A stretch of 64,000 bases of DNA from the NCBI RefSeq assembly GCF_014218705.1, contig NZ_JABBJF010000024.1:22486-86485 (forward strand), written 5' to 3'. Position 1 is the first letter of the stretch. Every line of letters begins with the position of its first letter. Source of the stretch: Kluyvera sichuanensis. Lineage in GTDB: Bacteria > Pseudomonadota > Gammaproteobacteria > Enterobacterales > Enterobacteriaceae. The notes beneath the pieces were generated by a model, which did no database searches, was not told the DNA's origin, and saw only the letters and a list, made by a program, of their open reading frames with translations. Below are positions 52,775-59,758 of the stretch, in pieces. The translations under genes and the position numbers were made by a program.

Positions 52775-53090
52775 TTGCCGCGCTCCTGCTCTGAAGTGAA
52801 TTTGTCAGAATCGCAGCAAGTCTAGTCTCGCCTAATGATGAGGCCAGATCTGATAGCGCTAGTTTACCTGCTGCTTCCATACCAAGTGCCTTTACTCGAC
52901 TGGTATCAAGAACTGCAATTCTTTGGCCTGTTGCCTTACAGACAAGCGCATATCGACATACGCTTAATGTGCGATGGATGATGAATGAGAACATTTGATT
53001 GTCGATTTGTGCGCTGAATTTGCAGATCACATTTACTTTATGCGTCAACCCATTCTGGATTATGATTGTTGCAACATCGTCTTTAGGCAT
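52767..53090 (-). CDS. hypothetical protein upstream of the PP-loop gene
   Basis: 107 residues, soluble, with Cys at several places. GGAGG precedes the ATG, and its end overlaps the PP-loop start, so they are co-translated. No family recognised. Confidence 0.6.
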   Translation of the reverse strand: MPKDDVATIIIQNGLTHKVNVICKFSAQIDNQMFSFIIHRTLSVCRYALVCKATGQRIAVLDTSRVKALGMEAAGKLALSDLASSLGETRLAAILTNSLQSRSAASE

Positions 53091-53112
53091 ATCTACCTCC
53101 GGCTTTTTACTA

Positions 53113-53140
53113 AGCCTAATACGACGCTAACAGCTGACGA
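53113..53140 (-). promoter_or_regulatory. TTCGTCA-class promoter of the PP-loop operon
   Basis: In gene sense ATTTCGTCAGC, 16 bases, TAGGCT, about 23 bases before the start codon. Confidence 0.5.
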
Positions 53141-53212
53141 AATTTGCTTACAGATATAACTTTCACTGCAAATATCGTGTTATGAGTGACTGATTACTGC
53201 TTTGGAGACAGA

Positions 53213-54202
53213 ATGGATTTTTCTAAAACTACTGTAGTGAAACCCGGTTTAATTGGTGATAACAACGCGTATTGGGCGATGCACTTTTGCTCAATTATTG
53301 AAACCCTTTATGATAATAACCGGATGAAGGTACGTTTTAATTCCCCTCTCATGGGGAAACATACACCAACAATGAGAAACCTAGTTTCATTAGCTGGTGA
53401 AGGATATTTTTCTTTAATTAAAGATCAGTTCAGAAACTTCGGTCTACAAAATTTGCTCTGCCACTATCTGATGAGTTATGAAGGTAGAGAAGTCTTAAAT
53501 ACTATACTTATTAATTTGTCTGATTATCGCAATGTCGATATCCTCGCTAATATGAGCCAGTTTGGTGTATTCATTAGCTGCCGTGACTTTAGAAGTGGCA
53601 CTAATTTTGCGGTAGAGCATAATCCTTATCTACTTGGCCATGAGAATGTCTTTTATAATTCAGTTTATAATAGCTTAAAGTTTGCAGATCTATGCATTCT
53701 TTTCCGTATGAGAACGAATCCTAACCAAGAATCAGCTACTTTGTTTGGCATTCTTGGAGAGGTCGAAGGAAACAATGGTCAGGACTTGAAGAGACCGGCC
53801 TTCTGGGGAAGGAAAGGTTTGTATTTGTCTTTTGGTATTGGAGTCAATCCTAAACCCAAGGGGGAAAAACGTTCTAATCAATTTCAGCTTAATGACTGTA
53901 CTTGCCAGTGGGTAAACGCTGCTGATGGTTATAAATTTGTCGCTATTTTTGAGTCAGAACACCATCTTGTTACAGATTATCTCGATGCAATAGGTACTAT
54001 TGAACACCTTAATAAATTTGGCCCCAACCATCCTTTTCTAACACATTATCCAGCTCGGCACATTCTAAACATTGTGAGAGATGGCTGGGATAAATCAGTT
54101 GATATATTGATTACTGAACTGCGACGTTATCTTGCGCCTAACGAATTAGCTTCGCTAGGAACAAATCCAGTAATACCCTTTATACCCTCATTCAAACATT
54201 AA
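53213..54202 (+). CDS. hypothetical protein, AT-rich single gene
   Basis: 329 residues from the ATG at 53213 (GGAG upstream). Soluble, alpha/beta, with aromatic patches (AYWAMHFCSIIETLYDNN) and no membrane segment or motif that I recognise. It is the only plus-strand gene in a long minus-strand block, AT-richer than its neighbours, and closed by a strong terminator. These are signs of a separately acquired cargo gene. Confidence 0.65.
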   Translation: MDFSKTTVVKPGLIGDNNAYWAMHFCSIIETLYDNNRMKVRFNSPLMGKHTPTMRNLVSLAGEGYFSLIKDQFRNFGLQNLLCHYLMSYEGREVLNTILINLSDYRNVDILANMSQFGVFISCRDFRSGTNFAVEHNPYLLGHENVFYNSVYNSLKFADLCILFRMRTNPNQESATLFGILGEVEGNNGQDLKRPAFWGRKGLYLSFGIGVNPKPKGEKRSNQFQLNDCTCQWVNAADGYKFVAIFESEHHLVTDYLDAIGTIEHLNKFGPNHPFLTHYPARHILNIVRDGWDKSVDILITELRRYLAPNELASLGTNPVIPFIPSFKH

Positions 54203-54204
54203 AA

Positions 54205-54230
54205 TAAATGGGGCTACGGCCCCATTTTTT
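54205..54230. terminator. bidirectional terminator
   Basis: ATGGGGC (54208-54214) pairs with GCCCCAT (54219-54225), with a T-run on the plus strand and an A/T-rich run on the minus strand. Confidence 0.85.
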
Positions 54231-54633
54231 ACTCACGATATAAGATGTAATAACATTTTCTGACCTGCATACTGTTGTTCAGGTAACCACAAAGTGCTTC
54301 ACGACCATCCTGACTACGACCTATCCATAGGCCAGCCAAGCGTTTATCTGGTTGCTCAGACAGTATGAAAATTTTGCTGTTAATAAGACCAATGAATGGG
54401 CGTTCTACTCCCTGGGGGACTACAAAATTCCCCAGCGGTTTGTAACTTTCCAGGTTCAATACGATCGCAGCTGTCTGGTCACTGGAATTGTCAGCATCGT
54501 CCTGTTGCTCGCTGGCAGCAGGTTGTTGGTAGTTTTGAGAAGGCTGCTGAGCATAGAAATCGTTCGGATCGATCGATTCTGCGCTGGTTATGAAGGGCAA
54601 TAGTGCTAAAAGGCCAAAAACAGCTTTTTTCAT
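54229..54633 (-). CDS. secreted periplasmic protein
   Basis: 134 residues with a signal peptide ending at FITSAES, a Gln/Asp-rich linker to about 50, then a beta-rich domain with two Cys (EALCGYL, VRKCYY). Resembles small periplasmic plasmid proteins in layout. Function unknown. Confidence 0.65.
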   Translation of the reverse strand: MKKAVFGLLALLPFITSAESIDPNDFYAQQPSQNYQQPAASEQQDDADNSSDQTAAIVLNLESYKPLGNFVVPQGVERPFIGLINSKIFILSEQPDKRLAGLWIGRSQDGREALCGYLNNSMQVRKCYYILYRE

Positions 54634-54741
54634 ATGTCCACCATAGGGTTATGCGTTTAAATATGATTAGGCTATCAGTACCAATGCTGTCAGGCTAAAA
54701 ACAATGGGGACAAATTGAGGGCTTTTATGTTGTGTTTATTG

Positions 54742-54957
54742 CTATTTTTGTCCTGCAATAGCATCTATTTCACACAATACACAGTGACATTTAGCTGGTG
54801 GCTCAAGTCGTTCGAATTGCGTCAGATTATGCAGACGTAATCGAGGTATACGTCTGACAGCATGATGGCCACACGAAAGTTCAAGAAACCAGATTCGTCC
54901 GTTACGGCTCCCGTCCTGAACCTTTACGTTTACAACTTCTCTCCATATGCGAATCAT
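54742..54957 (-). CDS. small zinc-binding protein
   Basis: 71 residues. LSCGHHAVRR and PAKCHCVLCEID give Cys/His residues in a zinc-ribbon-like pattern. AAGG precedes the ATG, two bases after the preceding stop. Co-translated with the winged-helix gene upstream. Confidence 0.55.
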   Translation of the reverse strand: MIRIWREVVNVKVQDGSRNGRIWFLELSCGHHAVRRIPRLRLHNLTQFERLEPPAKCHCVLCEIDAIAGQK

Positions 54958-54959
54958 GG

Positions 54960-55511
54960 CTAACCTTCTGCCGGGCTCGGTGGTTCATCGTTGTCCTGGG
55001 TAATTTTAACGTAATCACCCTGATTGATAACGATTACTTCATTAAGATGAGGGCTGTAACGTACCCTCTCTACTTCGTCGAGATAGTCCACATGTCTACG
55101 CGCCTTGTTATTCGAGAAGCCGAGCGCTTTCCCTATTGCGTGAACTGATGGCCCACGGCCACCATTTCTGTTCATGTATTTTTTGACATACGTGATGATT
55201 GCTTTCCTGTCACTGGTCATGTCCGGGAGTTCGGCAATGTCATCATGACCTTGTCCTTTCGCTACGCGCAGCGTCATAGACTTTCTTTCACCATCGATAA
55301 TGATTCGTCCCTGGTCATGCAACTGCCGGATACGCCGGGAAACGAGCCCTTTTGAATACCCCAGAGAAGAACAGATCTGCTCGTAAGACGGTGCTGCACC
55401 CTGCTCTTTGATTTCTGTCACAATGAAATCAAAGAGCCTGTCCAGGTGGGCATTTGCTTTTGGGGCGTTCTGTGCTTTTCCAGAAACACTACCGGCGTTG
55501 TCTTCAGTCAT
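54960..55511 (-). CDS. protein with two LexA-type winged-helix domains
   Basis: 183 residues. Two helix-turn-helix units of LexA DNA-binding type follow each other: LFDFIVTEIKEQGAAPSYEQICSSLGYSKGLVSRRIRQL (about 25-63) and AIITYVKKYMNRNGGRGPSVHAIGKALGFSNNKARRHVDYL (about 104-144). No protease domain. A plasmid regulator or DNA-architecture protein is likely, and it is a candidate regulator for the TTCGTCA or CAAAACG regulons. Confidence 0.7.
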   Translation of the reverse strand: MTEDNAGSVSGKAQNAPKANAHLDRLFDFIVTEIKEQGAAPSYEQICSSLGYSKGLVSRRIRQLHDQGRIIIDGERKSMTLRVAKGQGHDDIAELPDMTSDRKAIITYVKKYMNRNGGRGPSVHAIGKALGFSNNKARRHVDYLDEVERVRYSPHLNEVIVINQGDYVKITQDNDEPPSPAEG

Positions 55512-55540
55512 ATCCCTTCCGTCCAGTTGGTGGTTGTTAA

Positions 55541-55777
55541 TTAATGCGGGCTATCGACGTTCTTCGTCGAACTGAGACTAAAAGGCACGACGTCCGCTTT
55601 TACATCAGTTAAGGAGTGATTACCGCAGAGTTGCCCTTTAACTTTAGTCAGGCCCACCAGCGCATCCTCAAGCAGTTCTGATTCCTGAGATGTCACATTA
55701 CTACCCAGTTCCATACCGATTTTTTCGCCCGCGTCCTTGAGGATACTGATAGCACGATCGATAGATTCACTGTACAT
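55541..55777 (-). CDS. small hypothetical protein
   Basis: 78 residues from the ATG at 55777 (AAGGTGG upstream), helical and acidic, no family recognised. Confidence 0.5.
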   Translation of the reverse strand: MYSESIDRAISILKDAGEKIGMELGSNVTSQESELLEDALVGLTKVKGQLCGNHSLTDVKADVVPFSLSSTKNVDSPH

Positions 55778-55854
55778 AATCGCCACCTTGTTCGTTTTGT
55801 TAACATAGCCAATTAGTGCGTGTTCAGCTATAGCTGAGTTGTTTTATCACCTGT

Positions 55855-56145
55855 TTATGCGGCCCTTTTTCTTGCCAGGCAGCGAGCTAAAACCCGTTCC
55901 CTGGCTTCATGCTGCTCATCGATACAAAGCTGAATTCCCAACCCCAGGATGTAACGCTCCTGAAGTTCTGCCGGATGGAGGAAATTGAGCGCGGTGAAAC
56001 CAGCTGGCACGGAACCATATTTGGCCAGGCTGTCTTCGTAACGTCGCTGGGCTATTTCACAAATTAAGTTATATTGAGCAATAGCTGCCTCACGTCCAAC
56101 TTGATTGAATATTTCAACCGCCAGGACTTCCGAACATGTCTGCAT
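55855..56145 (-). CDS. small helical protein
   Basis: 96 residues, helical, with several Cys and a basic tail. Start at ATG 56145, only 5 bases after the 16-base repeat GTAAACAAAACGGATG, with no other Shine-Dalgarno. A TTCGTTA promoter lies further upstream. Function unknown. Confidence 0.6.
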   Translation of the reverse strand: MQTCSEVLAVEIFNQVGREAAIAQYNLICEIAQRRYEDSLAKYGSVPAGFTALNFLHPAELQERYILGLGIQLCIDEQHEARERVLARCLARKRAA

Positions 56146-56150
56146 TTTTG

Positions 56151-56166
56151 CATCCGTTTTGTTTAC
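56151..56166 (-). repeat. 16-base repeat GTAAACAAAACGGATG, copy 2
   Basis: Identical to 1422-1437 and in the same place relative to a start codon. It may be a regulator or translation-control site. Confidence 0.55.
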
Positions 56167-56174
56167 CTGACATC

Positions 56175-56202
56175 AGTATCACCCCGATGTGCTGGCTAAC
56201 GA
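56175..56202 (-). promoter_or_regulatory. TTCGTTA-class promoter
   Basis: In gene sense ATTTCGTTAGC, 16 bases, GATACT, about 30 bases before the start codon. Confidence 0.6.
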
Positions 56203-56330
56203 AATTTACGGATAGATGAATGTAATGAGGGGAATAGAACGTAATGGAATGTTTATACTGAACCCAAATTATGGGGAGCTTGATAATCAAATGTGGAAGT
56301 CTGTTGAGAAGCAGACTTCCAGACTTGGTA

Positions 56331-56732
56331 TTAACTGGTTTTCTGACTATTAAGCCAGCTGATTAGCTCATCTTGCGTGTCAAAAGACGCGACAAAGGTC
56401 TGCTCCTGATCAGGACGTTGTGCATCCCTTATCGCTCTGAATGGAGCTTCACCGCTATAGTAGAATATTGGCTCCGCACGGCGTTTGACCCATGCTGATT
56501 GCTCGCGCTCTGCGAGCTCGCAGGCTTCTTCGTAATTGTCCGCTACTCCCAGCACTGTCGAACGATCCCAAGCTCCTCCATTCAGGCATCGAACAGTGAT
56601 TTTCCCGTCCGGGCAAGTAATGCCATATGGATGATCCCACCAGGCATCAAGCTGAGACTTTGAGCGCTTTTCATTAGGTGTATCGTCGAAGTTTTTAGGT
56701 AATACCGGATTAAGGGGTATGCAGTTTGGCAC
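56331..56732 (-). CDS. hypothetical protein with GTG start
   Basis: 133 residues starting at GTG 56732 with GGGAG upstream. Alpha/beta, Trp-rich (DAWWDHPYG), C-terminal FDTQDELISWLN. No family recognised. Confidence 0.55.
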   Translation of the reverse strand: MPNCIPLNPVLPKNFDDTPNEKRSKSQLDAWWDHPYGITCPDGKITVRCLNGGAWDRSTVLGVADNYEEACELAEREQSAWVKRRAEPIFYYSGEAPFRAIRDAQRPDQEQTFVASFDTQDELISWLNSQKTS

Positions 56733-57001
56733 TTGGATTCTCCCTGTAGCCTGAATCTACAAATAGGCAGTAAGCAATGTTCGTCAGGTTAACATGTACC
56801 TCCTGTTAGGTAATTAAGTACTTCGTTCCATTTTCGATATTCGCGTTATCTGACTCATTTTCTCCGACTTCAGGAGATCTCCATGCTGCTACGTAAGCCA
56901 TGTGAATCAGGCTTGTTTTTCGCCCCGCTTTGACCCCATTTCCATGATGTTCTCAAACCTCGCGCTGTTACAGTAGGACAACTGCTACTGACGAGGTGAA
57001 T
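56733..57001 (+). promoter_or_regulatory. leader of the periplasmic protein gene
   Basis: 269 bases. It holds a 16-codon mini-ORF at 56883-56933 (MLLRKPCESG...), preceded by a strong AGGAG site seven bases before its ATG. Then comes CAGTAG/CTACTG, an inverted repeat around 56974-56993 immediately before the gene's own ribosome-binding site. This layout would suit translational attenuation, but no inducer is evident. Confidence 0.4.
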
Positions 57002-57772
57002 ATGACCAGATACCTTGGATACTGCGCCCTTGCGCTCCTTACCGTCCTGCCGACCGCTTCGGTATATTCTGCTGTACAGAATGATACAATGGGCCTATAC
57101 GCTCCCGATCCCAGCTACACACCTGACATCCAAAATTCAGCACCTGTAACGCCTTCTCCGGGGGATGACAGTCTGTACAGTGATGACGTACCCGATTCAT
57201 CTACCGCTCCAGAAAGCACCATTACCCCCCTGAATAGCTTTGATGTTATGTCTTTTTCTATAGGGCCGGTAAGCCTGCGGATGACAGCTTCTGAAGCGAT
57301 CACTGCTATCACTGACAAACTTGGCCAGTCTGCTGGTGAAGAAATTCAAAAGCGCTACAGTAACAACTCATTGAATAGTATTTTCTGGGGAGATGCTCAC
57401 CAGGAGACGGTGGTCTATTTTATCCCCGATACGGCAGTTGACCCCATTGAGCCGGTGGCTTACAAAATCCGCTTTTCATTCAGCAACCCTGATCTCTTAC
57501 TGAAGTCGGCGATCGAGAAATATGGAGAGCCTTCAGTCTCTGATGCCCAGAGAGGTCGTTATATCTGGTGCAAGGCACTGGCGGAGAAAACGAATAAGTG
57601 TGATGACAGTAAATCTGAGCTTACGCTGACAACGCGAGAAGTTGAAGACACTGGCATCCTGACTCTCAGCGACCCAACGGTCTCATTTGATGCCTCGCGG
57701 ACTGCAACGGCCACCCCGGATAAAGACCAGGCTGCGAATGAAGATAACCAGGGGCCATTGCCACAGCTCTGA
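57002..57772 (+). CDS. secreted periplasmic protein
   Basis: 256 residues from the ATG at 57002 (GAGGTG upstream). Signal peptide ending near SVYSAV, a Pro/Ser/Asp-rich linker to about 85, then a folded domain of about 140 residues with two Cys (WCKALAEKTNKCDD) and a disordered tail. A strong terminator follows. No family recognised; an envelope role is inferred. Confidence 0.65.
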   Translation: MTRYLGYCALALLTVLPTASVYSAVQNDTMGLYAPDPSYTPDIQNSAPVTPSPGDDSLYSDDVPDSSTAPESTITPLNSFDVMSFSIGPVSLRMTASEAITAITDKLGQSAGEEIQKRYSNNSLNSIFWGDAHQETVVYFIPDTAVDPIEPVAYKIRFSFSNPDLLLKSAIEKYGEPSVSDAQRGRYIWCKALAEKTNKCDDSKSELTLTTREVEDTGILTLSDPTVSFDASRTATATPDKDQAANEDNQGPLPQL

Positions 57773-57810
57773 AGTCGTCCGTCGCTGTCCAGCATCCTTT
57801 TGCAGGATTA

Positions 57811-57845
57811 CTAAACCGACTGAATTCGTCAGCCGGTTTTTTTAT
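57811..57845 (+). terminator. Rho-independent terminator
   Basis: AAACCGACTGA pairs with TCAGCCGGTTT (57813-57839) and is followed by a T-run. Confidence 0.85.
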
Positions 57846-57857
57846 CTGAATTTTACA

Positions 57858-58349
57858 TTAGCGTCTGAAAGTACGCTTTCCAAACGGGCTTATCTCTTTG
57901 ACGTGAAAACCCGCATTAGTCAGCATCCTGGCCATGACAACTGATGCAGGAAGACAGGATGCCTCCACTTTATGGCCGGGAGTAGCATCCAGAATACTTT
58001 GCAACATGGAGCGCCCAAATCCTTTTTGTCTTTGACTCCTGGTAACACCAAACATCCTGATTTCCAGATGTGAAGCAAGTCCATTTGCACCATTTTTGCC
58101 CGTCAGTAGGGCAAAACCTATCGCTGCGCCATTATGTTGAGCATCAAAGACAAACAAGAAATCGGCGCAATTCTCTCCCCGTTCCCGCCTGGCAATGGCT
58201 TCTGAGATCTGACTTTCGAACTGAGACAGTCCGTCATCATCATCAAAGTTAAAATACCCATCCCGCATACCGTCGCGAATCACCGCTATGATAAAGGGAA
58301 CATCCTGTTTGGTTCCAAAGCGCATTTCAGGGGCAGATAACACCGTCAT
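57858..58349 (-). CDS. GNAT family N-acetyltransferase
   Basis: 163 residues from the ATG at 58349 (GAGAG upstream); an ATG at 58445 lacks a site. The acetyl-CoA motif GVTRSQRQKGFGRSMLQSI (R/Q-x-x-G-x-G/A) is clear, and the N-terminal MRFGTKQDVPFIIAVIRDGM is the usual GNAT opening. Target unknown. No toxin-antitoxin partner is adjacent. Confidence 0.85.
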   Translation of the reverse strand: MTVLSAPEMRFGTKQDVPFIIAVIRDGMRDGYFNFDDDDGLSQFESQISEAIARRERGENCADFLFVFDAQHNGAAIGFALLTGKNGANGLASHLEIRMFGVTRSQRQKGFGRSMLQSILDATPGHKVEASCLPASVVMARMLTNAGFHVKEISPFGKRTFRR

Positions 58350-58519
58350 CAGTTTGTCTCTCGTAACCGTTATTATTCCATCAATTTGATTACATGGAGG
58401 TAAAGAGGTCAATAGAAATGAACGGGGTATTTCGCTGATGACCATTTGATCGGTGTTAGTGGTTTCAGTAGCAGAGCCAGGAGGTATATAAGGCCAGCAA
58501 AAATGCCAGCCTTTTTCAT

Positions 58520-58771
58520 TTAAACCGGTTTTCTTATGATTCTCTTGATCGGCATTCCTGCCTTATCAAAATATCGGGTTGGCCATATTTCTTGAGGTTC
58601 TTCACCAATTGCATTAGCGATGATGATCTCGCCTCTAGGCCAGTCACGTGTCAGTGCATTTGCCAGAGTGCTGCTTGAAAGACCGTTAGCCCTACTCAGT
58701 GAGGCAAGTGACAAACCTTTCTTATGTAGCGCAGCTATGATGTCTGCCTTATGCCAGTCCTGTTTTTCCAT
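58520..58771 (-). CDS. Ner/Nlp-like DNA-binding regulator
   Basis: 83 residues from the ATG at 58771 (AAAGGA upstream). The DWHKADIIAALHKKGLSLASLSR helix-turn-helix and NGLSSSTLANAL with EIWPTRY are the Mu Ner/Nlp (SfsB) signature. Ner proteins repress phage promoters. Here it is divergent from a region with a folded RNA candidate and the Cas6e-like gene, so it could control that locus. Confidence 0.85.
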   Translation of the reverse strand: MEKQDWHKADIIAALHKKGLSLASLSRANGLSSSTLANALTRDWPRGEIIIANAIGEEPQEIWPTRYFDKAGMPIKRIIRKPV

Positions 58772-58815
58772 CTCCATTTCCTTTGGTGGTGAATCGGAAC
58801 ATGGTTTGCAGTACC

Positions 58816-58965
58816 AGCTAATGACGACTGGCGAGCCGTAAGGCTCCCACGCCCCGACCCACCATTGACAAAAAACAGGCGAGCGAGTGCGAACCGTTCA
58901 AGTACATGAACGGCGTGTCATTAGTCGGGGCTGCAAATCCCCACTCTTACGATTTAGTAAGGGCT
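58816..58965 (+). ncRNA. structured RNA candidate, C4/IsrK-like (phage antirepressor type)
   Basis: Several hairpins follow each other on the plus strand: GAGCC-GTAA-GGCTC with a GNRA loop (58833-58846), CCGTTCA/TGAACGG (58894-58913), GGGG/CCCC (58927-58942) and CTCTTAC/GTAAGGG (58944-58963). In addition CTAATGAC (58818-58825) and GCCCCGAC (58851-58858) are complementary to GTCATTAG (58917-58924) and GTCGGGGC (58924-58931), two crossed pairings. This recalls C4 antisense RNAs near phage antirepressor genes, consistent with the adjacent Ner-like gene. Family call is from memory only. Confidence 0.45.
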
Positions 58966-59065
58966 ACAACAGTTTACAGCATTTAAAGGGTGTATCAGAA
59001 GTGTTAATGCCGTAAGTTTGCGAGTCGGTTTGAAATTCAGATAATAACTATGCTTAATGGCCTGT

Positions 59066-59665
59066 TCAGGAAAGCACTTCGATGCTGTTCATATAGCCAA
59101 AGCCGAATATCCGCTTTCTGCCGATCCCGAAAGCGTATGCCTGTTCAAGTGCGCCGACATCTTCAATCACGCATTCAGCATCGTACTGGCTCATCGGTAC
59201 AATGATCTTGTGGGATGTACGGCCAACGCTCCCGGGCTTAATAATATGGAACTTGGTGCTTCGAACGATACGTAACCGTCCACAGATCACTCCGGCCCGT
59301 TCCAGGTGATAGTGGATATAATCCGGGAGTTCATGGGCAGGTGGACAAATCTCTCTTTTCCGGCCTCCAGCTTCCTCGCGTCGAATAGTGGCCAGCGAGC
59401 CGCAGATTCGAATTTTCTGGCCAGACACAAACATGATTTCCTTCATGACTTCGCCAGGGAGCCCGAGTGCAACAGCCGTTCTCAGAACAACCTGGGTGTC
59501 GGAGGCACTTTGTTTGCGAGAGTAGAAGGTGTATGGGAGTCGCGACCCAGAACGTTCCTGGACTACCTTATCCAGTTGCTGGTGGATCCCATACACGTCA
59601 CCTGGGGCGATTCTGAACCTGAGCGCACATTCAAAGTATTTCACGCCACATTCCTTGCTGAACAT
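59066..59665 (-). CDS. cas6e: orphan Cas6e-like CRISPR RNA endoribonuclease
   Basis: 199 residues, the exact length of E. coli Cas6e. DVYGIHQQLDKVV near 23-35 places a His at 28 where Cas6e has its catalytic His (DLYQLHQGL in E. coli). VSGQKIRICGSLATIRREEAGG fits the FRLRANP-type strand. A Lys/Arg-rich centre and the Gly-rich C-terminal loop GIGRKRIFGFGYM match the family's closing motif. Cas6e cuts precursor CRISPR RNA hairpins. No array, Cascade or Cas3 gene is in view. A TTCGTCA promoter lies 24-50 bases upstream. Confidence 0.8.
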   Translation of the reverse strand: MFSKECGVKYFECALRFRIAPGDVYGIHQQLDKVVQERSGSRLPYTFYSRKQSASDTQVVLRTAVALGLPGEVMKEIMFVSGQKIRICGSLATIRREEAGGRKREICPPAHELPDYIHYHLERAGVICGRLRIVRSTKFHIIKPGSVGRTSHKIIVPMSQYDAECVIEDVGALEQAYAFGIGRKRIFGFGYMNSIEVLS

Positions 59666-59688
59666 AATGAATTTTCAATATTAGTTTC

Positions 59689-59716
59689 AGGGTATGGCAT
59701 GGACGGCGAGTGACGA
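59689..59716 (-). promoter_or_regulatory. TTCGTCA-class promoter of the Cas6e-like gene
   Basis: In gene sense AATTTCGTCACTC, 16 bases, TACCCT, ending 24 bases before the start codon. Confidence 0.55.
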
Positions 59717-59758
59717 AATTATGAGGGGGGAATACGGCCAGTCCTTTGGCCGGTGTGG

